A DNA stretch of 64,000 bases, from NCBI RefSeq assembly GCF_004345665.1, contig NZ_SLWR01000018.1:59880-123879 (forward strand), in the 5' to 3' direction. Positions 59,543-64,000 of the stretch are shown here, one piece after another. The DNA is from Kribbella antiqua (GTDB taxonomy: Bacteria; Actinomycetota; Actinomycetes; Propionibacteriales; Kribbellaceae). The notes beneath the pieces were generated by a model. That model was not told the origin of the DNA. It saw only the letters and a list, made by a program, of their open reading frames with translations, and made no database searches. The first letter of the stretch is position 1. Every line of letters begins with the position of its first letter. Position numbers and translations under genes: made by a program.

Positions 59543-59594
59543 CCCGCGGCATCACGGCGCCGTGACTCAACGTGACGGTTGGTAGCGGGCTCAT
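59543..59594 (-). other. Displaced 5' end of the aldo/keto reductase gene
   Basis: An ATG at 59594 with a strong GAAGGAGGAG ribosome-binding site opens a frame reading MSPLPTVTLSHGAVMPR, the standard AKR N-terminus. The frame then departs from the reductase at a run of four G on the minus strand (59542-59545). Removing one G would join it to VGLGTSPM of the main frame. Confidence 0.8.
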
Positions 59595-59735
59595 CGGCTC
59601 CTCCTTCGTCTGGTCCTTCGTCCGACGCTGCCGGCCACGCTACCCGTCTCATCCGCCGCGGATTGGGGGAGCCAACTGTCGGCGGCGTAGTTCATCATGG
59701 TGCGGCGGGCTCGGAACTGCGGGAGGGGTGGGCGA

Positions 59736-60365
59736 ATGAAGAACCGGCTGATCACTCTGGTGGATCTGGGCCTGGACAGCTCGTTCGACGCGTCGATGAC
59801 GTTCGTCCAGGGCATCACCGGGAACATCAACGCAGGCTGGGACCAGCCGGTGATCGACGTGAACTTCGTCCGCACCCGCGACCACGAGACCGCCTTCTCC
59901 GCGCTCACCACCCCCTCGACCGTGCTGCACGTGATGGCGCACGGTGACCACAGCGAGGAGCCGTCCTTCCTGTCCACCGACGGCCAGACCCAGGTCTCCC
60001 TGAAGTCGCTGGCCGACTGGTTCCTGGACCGCCAGTGGGGGATCGCGAGCGGCGTCGTCATCGCCGACGGCTGCAAAACCGGCATCGGCAAGTGGCAACG
60101 CGCGATCCGCGACTGCCTCCAGGACGACATCACCTACATCGGCACGAGCACCGTCATCGGCTGGTACGAGGCCACAGTCTTCTGCTCCGCCTTCTACGGC
60201 GCCCTGGTCCGAAACCGCGGCCTCGGCCGCACCCCCGCCGAACAAGGCTGGGACGCCGCCAACCGCGCCATCCGCGCCTACGAAACCCTCACCGACGCCC
60301 GCTGCCCCTACAAACCAGTCCTCCTAACCCCCTCCCGCCGAGCCCTCCGCTCCCTAACCGGCTAA
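59736..60365 (+). CDS. Short caspase/CHAT-like putative cysteine peptidase
   Basis: A 209-residue protein with a His-Cys pair placed as in CHAT/caspase (clan CD) folds: H69 in LHVMAHGDHS, then FLSTDGQTQVSLKSLADWF, then C113 in VVIADGCKTG, then ITYIGTSTVIGWYEATVF. No signal peptide, repeat or effector domain is attached. Bacterial CHAT proteins usually act inside larger signalling or defence modules. The ATG has GGGAGGGG upstream. Activity is inferred from motif order only. Confidence 0.6.
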   Translation: MKNRLITLVDLGLDSSFDASMTFVQGITGNINAGWDQPVIDVNFVRTRDHETAFSALTTPSTVLHVMAHGDHSEEPSFLSTDGQTQVSLKSLADWFLDRQWGIASGVVIADGCKTGIGKWQRAIRDCLQDDITYIGTSTVIGWYEATVFCSAFYGALVRNRGLGRTPAEQGWDAANRAIRAYETLTDARCPYKPVLLTPSRRALRSLTG

Positions 60366-60762
60366 CCGCCTCGGCCAACCCGCCCCGAGTCAATCAATCC
60401 GCTGCCGCCAGACCCCACTCCCACAAGCCCGCCTCGACCGGCAATATCACCGGTTGTCGCCGCGTTGACCGATCCGTCCACGCAGGTCGGTCGCTGACCC
60501 TGCCCCGGCTGTACGCGGCCTCGGCAGGACCACGGAGGTCCGTCGGGGCTGCGCCAGGCACTCGGAGTCGGCATTGGCCCGCGCCGACACGCGTGGGGCG
60601 GCTACTTTGGATTAGGCGTGTGAAACTTTCTGGTGGGCTCGTCGTGTGGCGAGTCCGTGCTCTGGGTTGCCGGTGACCCGGGTGGCGCGAGGACGGGGAA
60701 GCCGTCCGGTACGCATTGGCCGATCTGCTGACGTCCGCCTGACGCCGTGGAGGACCGCCGCC
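60366..60762. other. Intergenic region without a recognised gene
   Basis: No frame looks coding. A small hairpin ACCGG-N8-CCGGT lies at 60437-60454, and a lone TACTTT (60603-60608) could be a -10 element for the membrane-protein gene but has no good -35. Confidence 0.5.
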
Positions 60763-61725
60763 ATGAAGCTCCACCGGAATACCCTCCTCACGGCCGCTGC
60801 GATTGTTCTCGTCCTGTACGTCGTCACACTCATCGTCGGTCTGCCGGCCTGGGCCGCCATCGTGCTCATTGTGGTCCTGCTCGTGCTCCTCGCCGTGGTC
60901 TGGAAACAGCCCGAGGAGCGTCGCCCGGTGGTGGCACCGGCGCCCCCCGTCGGGCAGTCGGTCGTACTGCCGGATCGTGAGCCGGTGTTCTCCGGACCGC
61001 CGTCCCGGACGGTTGCCGACGTACGACTGCCGTCGGCGTCGCCGGACTTCCAGTTCAGCTTCTCTGCGGTTGTTCAGTGGTCAACGGTGCTGTCGGGTGC
61101 GCGTCATGCCGATCTCGGGGCGGTCGCGGTCGACGCGTTGCTCGAGCGCGCCCGGGCGTTGACCGCGACGCAGCAGGTGACGGAAGAGTCGCTCAACCAG
61201 CACCGCCTTGCCGCCGTCCTCGGCGAGCCTGCGCTCGACGAGAAGGGGCAGGTGCGCAGCTGGGCGACCGAGGTACGTCTGCGCCTGCCGGACGCGGACC
61301 AGAAGCATCTCCATCACCTCGCCACTCTGCACCGGCGTGAGCAGACCACGCTGCTGGAACGCCGGATGGAGCAGGACAAGCGCGCGTACTTGAAGAACGA
61401 CGTCTTCGCCACGCCCGGCTCGGCTGCCGTTTGGTGGCTCGTCAACCACCCCGGAGAAGTCGAGACGGCCCTCGGACTGCTCGACACCCTCGCCGAACTG
61501 TCCGCCGCCGCCAACGACCTGCCCGTCCGGCATCAGGCCGCGGACACGACCAAGCGCGGCAAGCCGACCCGTCCAGAACTCGACTTCGACACCGCTGTCG
61601 ACCACCTCCTCGAAGGACCCGGCACGGATCCGCAATCCGATGGACACAAGGACAAGCAGGTACGCAAGGCACCCACGGATGACCCGCAGCCAGGCAGTTA
61701 CCGGGAACAGTTCTTCTCCGATTGA
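60763..61725 (+). CDS. Membrane-anchored protein of unknown function
   Basis: A 320-residue protein. Two adjacent hydrophobic helices (about 8-28 and 30-47: LLTAAAIVLVLYVVTLIVGL and AWAAIVLIVVLLVLLAVVW) anchor it, followed by a Pro-rich linker and a mostly helical cytoplasmic domain (about 100-260) rich in charged residues with EQTTLLERRMEQDKRAYL. The C-terminus is hydrophilic and disordered. No family recognised. GGAGG precedes the ATG. Confidence 0.72.
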   Translation: MKLHRNTLLTAAAIVLVLYVVTLIVGLPAWAAIVLIVVLLVLLAVVWKQPEERRPVVAPAPPVGQSVVLPDREPVFSGPPSRTVADVRLPSASPDFQFSFSAVVQWSTVLSGARHADLGAVAVDALLERARALTATQQVTEESLNQHRLAAVLGEPALDEKGQVRSWATEVRLRLPDADQKHLHHLATLHRREQTTLLERRMEQDKRAYLKNDVFATPGSAAVWWLVNHPGEVETALGLLDTLAELSAAANDLPVRHQAADTTKRGKPTRPELDFDTAVDHLLEGPGTDPQSDGHKDKQVRKAPTDDPQPGSYREQFFSD

Positions 61726-61770
61726 GGCGGTGGGACCGGCCGGCTGCAGGGTGGGCCGGCCCCACCGGGT

Positions 61771-62067
61771 TCAGGTATCCAGCCAGCGAATCGTGGTCCT
61801 CCCGTTGTGACCGTGGATGGTGAGCAGGGCGTCGATGCCGTCGGGCCAGATGGTGGTGGTCGGATAGCGCCCGCCCCAGTGCAGAGCCACCGTCCCGTCG
61901 GTCCACTCGACTCCTTCGGCGACGACGCCCGTACCGCTGATGCCGGAGACGTCGACATGGCGGACCAGCTGGAAGCAGCGTGGCCCGGAATCGTTCGCGA
62001 CTTTCAGATGACGCCGTCGCGAGATCGTCCGCAACAGCGTCGTGGAACTTCGGCTGGTCTCGTCCAT
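61771..62067 (-). CDS. Conserved actinobacterial small protein
   Basis: A 98-residue protein whose core RHVDVSGISGTGVVAEGVEW and DGTVALHWGGRYPTTTIWPD recur in many actinobacterial small proteins of unknown function. The first 30 basic residues are variable and the true start may be later. It is divergent from the HTH gene at 62208, a pairing that suggests linked regulation. Confidence 0.6.
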   Translation of the reverse strand: MDETSRSSTTLLRTISRRRHLKVANDSGPRCFQLVRHVDVSGISGTGVVAEGVEWTDGTVALHWGGRYPTTTIWPDGIDALLTIHGHNGRTTIRWLDT

Positions 62068-62207
62068 GCCCCAAGTCAACGCCCGGCGCGCTGCCGTCAC
62101 CAGGAACTCAACCGGTATCCACAGGGAAGAAATTGTGCCCTCCGGGGGTCACTCGATCACCGTAAATTGATTGCAAGGAGTGACCGACGCGCAAGGGAGC
62201 GATACCG

Positions 62208-62561
62208 ATGACTGTCATCGATGAATGGACCGGCCGGCACGCGCATGCCTTGCGCACGGCACTGCGACTGACCAACGAGGCCTTCGCAGAACGCCTCGGC
62301 ATCTCGCCACGAACCTCGACCAAATGGCGCGAGCGCCCGGAGATGGTGCTCACCCCACACATACAGGCAGCCCTGGATACGTTGCTGAGTGAAGCGCCTC
62401 CTGACGCCGGGGTCAGATTCGCGGCGAACCTCGGTCTGGAGCAACGGCGAATACCGCTGGACCACACGGTGCTGACCCAGCTCAACGCCGCCCTCGGCGA
62501 TCTGGCCCGCGCCCTGGCGCGCCTGGAATCCAGCGAGACGGAGCGATCACCGGCACACTGA
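62208..62561 (+). CDS. Small helix-turn-helix DNA-binding protein (XRE-like)
   Basis: A 117-residue protein with one HTH (about 12-36: HALRTALRLTNEAFAERLGI, SPRTSTKW) and a C-terminal helical part. Similar small regulators are abundant in Streptomyces and Kribbella. The start ATG follows AAGGGAG. A TAAATT (62163-62168) upstream may be its -10 element. Confidence 0.75.
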   Translation: MTVIDEWTGRHAHALRTALRLTNEAFAERLGISPRTSTKWRERPEMVLTPHIQAALDTLLSEAPPDAGVRFAANLGLEQRRIPLDHTVLTQLNAALGDLARALARLESSETERSPAH

Positions 62562-62607
62562 CCAACGCGGGGTACGACGACGTACGCCGTACGGAAGGGA
62601 GTGCGGG

Positions 62608-62811
62608 ATGAGGCGGCGGCCGGTGAACTCGTCGAGCGTGCGATCGGTGGGCTGGTCCGAGGGAACGTTGGAGCTGGAGTACGTCAATGGTTCGACGTAC
62701 CAGTACTACGACGTCCCGCAGCCGACGTACGCCGCTCTGCTCGCCGCGCCCAGCATCGGTGCGTACGTGAACGCCCACATCAAGCCGTACTACGACTACC
62801 GCGAGCTCTGA
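62608..62811 (+). CDS. KTSC-domain protein
   Basis: A 67-residue protein consisting of a KTSC domain (PVNSSSVRSVGWSEGTLELE, then NGSTYQYYDVPQPTYAALL). The domain is found alone or fused to lysyl-tRNA-synthetase-like and other proteins; its role is unknown, perhaps RNA-related. GGAAGGGAG precedes the ATG. Confidence 0.85.
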   Translation: MRRRPVNSSSVRSVGWSEGTLELEYVNGSTYQYYDVPQPTYAALLAAPSIGAYVNAHIKPYYDYREL

Positions 62812-62891
62812 GCACAGGGGTTTCTGACGACGTCGCCGCGGGCACCGGAAAGGAGTTCCACACGGGGGTACGCCCAGCCCAGGAGGTGGAC

Positions 62892-63119
62892 ATGCGCACT
62901 CATAGAGCGTCTACGACAGGCACCCGCGTCGTCACGATCATCGTCTTTGTCTGGCTGCTCATCGGCCTGGCGGCCGCGGCTCAGCGAAACTACTTCGCCG
63001 GTTCCGACGCGACGTGCGCCAAGGTGGGCACGACGCTGGTCACCATCGTCGCCGGCCCGCTGAACTATCTCGGCGCGAACCCGAAGATCGACTGCTCAGC
63101 GCCACAACCGTCCAGATAG
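62892..63119 (+). CDS. Small single-pass membrane protein
   Basis: A 75-residue protein with one transmembrane helix (TRVVTIIVFVWLLIGLAAAA) and a short outside tail CAKVGTTLVTIVAGPLNYLG with a second hydrophobic stretch. It looks like a conserved actinobacterial small membrane protein of unknown function. AGGAGG lies five bases before the ATG. Confidence 0.75.
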   Translation: MRTHRASTTGTRVVTIIVFVWLLIGLAAAAQRNYFAGSDATCAKVGTTLVTIVAGPLNYLGANPKIDCSAPQPSR

Positions 63120-63653
63120 CTCCGAGCGCTCCGGGAATAGGTGCGGGGAGCCGTCGGTTACGTCCAACGCCGTCCGGTTCATGACCCCGGGCCTCAACCT
63201 AAGCCGCTCCGAGCGGCCACTCGCCGAGAGGCGTCTGCTGGGCGGTGCGGTACGTGGCAGGTGGGAGTCGGCTGACCGGCTCCCGCTTGCCGTCTCCGGT
63301 ACGTCGCCGGCCGGTGAAATCCCGTGGAGCCGCGCTTGTGTGGTGGGGCATCATGGAAACGTCGCTGGCGGAGACGTGAGTGACGGGTGTGACCAGAGGG
63401 ACGACCACTGGTTCGCGGCGGCACCGAATAGACCCAGCGTCGAGGTGCTGCGCGAGGCTCCGGACAGGCTCCGGGACCCCGATTTGCATCTGCGCCGCGA
63501 ATGTCAGTAATGTTCTTCTTGTTGGAGCGGGTGCGGGACGCGAAAGCGGCCGGTTGCTCCGACAAACTCCCTGAAGGTCTTGGTAGCCGAAACACGCCCC
63601 GGTGGGTTTCGGTCACTGGGTCGCGCAGGGGGACTGGGACGAAAGAGGCCGAT
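63120..63653. other. Region upstream of the rrn promoter without a recognised gene
   Basis: No frame shows coding character or a ribosome-binding site. The stretch probably provides upstream activation for the rRNA operon. Confidence 0.5.
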
Positions 63654-63682
63654 TTGACCGGCCCCGGACGAAACAGTAAAGT
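63654..63682 (+). promoter_or_regulatory. Main rrn promoter
   Basis: TTGACC (63654-63659), exactly 17 bp, then TAAAGT (63677-63682). This is the strongest sigma-70-type promoter seen in the window, about 280 nt upstream of 16S rRNA. Other promoters may exist further upstream. Confidence 0.7.
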
Positions 63683-63740
63683 TGGGCGAGTTGCCCCGGA
63701 GCTTCAAACGAAAGTCTGAAGCGCGGTGTGCGTCCGATTC

Positions 63741-63923
63741 TTGAGAACTCAACAGCGTGCCGAAAGTCAATGCCGAAATTTAAGTAGTATCCCCGTTCAC
63801 AGGCATTGGACAGCTTTCACGGCCCGGGTCTTTGACTTTGGGTTGGTGGTTGTTTGTTGTCTGTGGCGGATTCCTTTGAAATATTTTTGATTCAAGTCAG
63901 TTTGATTGTTTCTGATTCAAAGG
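63741..63923 (+). other. rrn leader with processing/antitermination elements
   Basis: TTGAGAACTCAA (63741-63752) is the palindrome common just upstream of actinobacterial 16S genes. Further on, CCTTTGAA (63873-63880) pairs with TTCAAAGG (63916-63923). The stretch is AT-rich compared with the genome, as rRNA leaders are. It probably holds antitermination and RNase III processing signals. Confidence 0.6.
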
Positions 63924-63968
63924 ATCACTCGATGTGTCGACTCACCAGTTTTCTGGTTTGTCATATTT

Positions 63969-64000
63969 TTCAACGGAGAGTTTGATCCTGGCTCAGGACG
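63969..64000 (+). rRNA. rrs: 16S ribosomal RNA, 5' end (partial)
   Basis: The window ends with AGAGTTTGATCCTGGCTCAG plus GACG, the universal start of bacterial 16S rRNA (27F primer site). The mature 5' end is placed near TTCAACGG; its exact base is uncertain. Confidence 0.95.

Noticed and set aside
60366..60762. tRNA or small RNA gene in the gap
   Set aside because: No cloverleaf, T-loop GGTTCRA or strong terminator could be found by eye.

Overview
The window is high-GC actinobacterial DNA with GTG/ATG starts, many ATGA/GTGA gene overlaps, twin-arginine secretion, a mycothiol-type enzyme family, SigE-family sigma factor, LexA with a divergent LysM partner, and an nrdR-nrdJ pair. The gene set and protein sequences look like a Nocardioidaceae soil actinomycete, most like Kribbella. 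The genus is inferred from general resemblance and was not searched. The last ~30 bases are the 5' end of a 16S rRNA gene on the + strand.

Layout. 0-9.7 kb: start of a conserved protein, a class III aminotransferase, a gluABCD-type amino-acid ABC transporter, miaB, an APH-fold kinase, a secreted metallophosphoesterase-LamG protein and a Nudix hydrolase. 9.7-13.3 kb: the most unusual locus, a long inverted repeat, a 35-codon leader ORF, a globin-FAD/NAD reductase, a DivIVA-like coiled-coil protein and a nitric oxide synthase oxygenase with an N-terminal membrane extension, all co-directional and overlapping. 13.5-18.4 kb: two small acidic/stress-type proteins, miaA, a SigE-family sigma factor with a membrane partner, and a secreted gamma-glutamyltransferase. 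18.4-23.7 kb: an M20 hydrolase, a GNAT acyltransferase, a SIS protein, an enolase-superfamily racemase and a D-aminoacylase, which together read as D-amino-acid salvage. 24-31 kb: dapF, hflX, a secreted M6 metalloprotease and a two-component pair. 31-41.6 kb: secDF, a DinG-family helicase, an ATP-dependent ligase, HxlR/dehalogenase/maleylpyruvate-isomerase-like genes, a glutathione-peroxidase-family gene, and lexA facing a LysM membrane protein across four LexA-box-like sites. 41.6-49.3 kb: a methyltransferase, a GNAT enzyme/TetR pair, a nucleoside hydrolase, and a GH39-aldolase-dehydratase operon for pentose or sugar-acid use. 49.4-53 kb: nrdR-nrdJ. 53-58.4 kb: a LuxR regulator, a methyltransferase, a small secreted cysteine protein and a secreted GH3 glucosidase, the last two preceded by CebR-like boxes. 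58.4-63.1 kb: a degenerate repeat tract, an aldo-keto reductase whose 5' end is out of frame, a short caspase/CHAT-like protein, a membrane protein and small genes. 63.1-64 kb: the rrn promoter and leader.

Most of the window is ordinary chromosome. No transposase, integrase, tRNA or CRISPR array was seen. Two 60-bp palindromes 10.6 kb apart belong to one dispersed repeat family. Start codons were re-chosen from ribosome-binding sites and stop/start overlaps where the longest reading frame looked too long.
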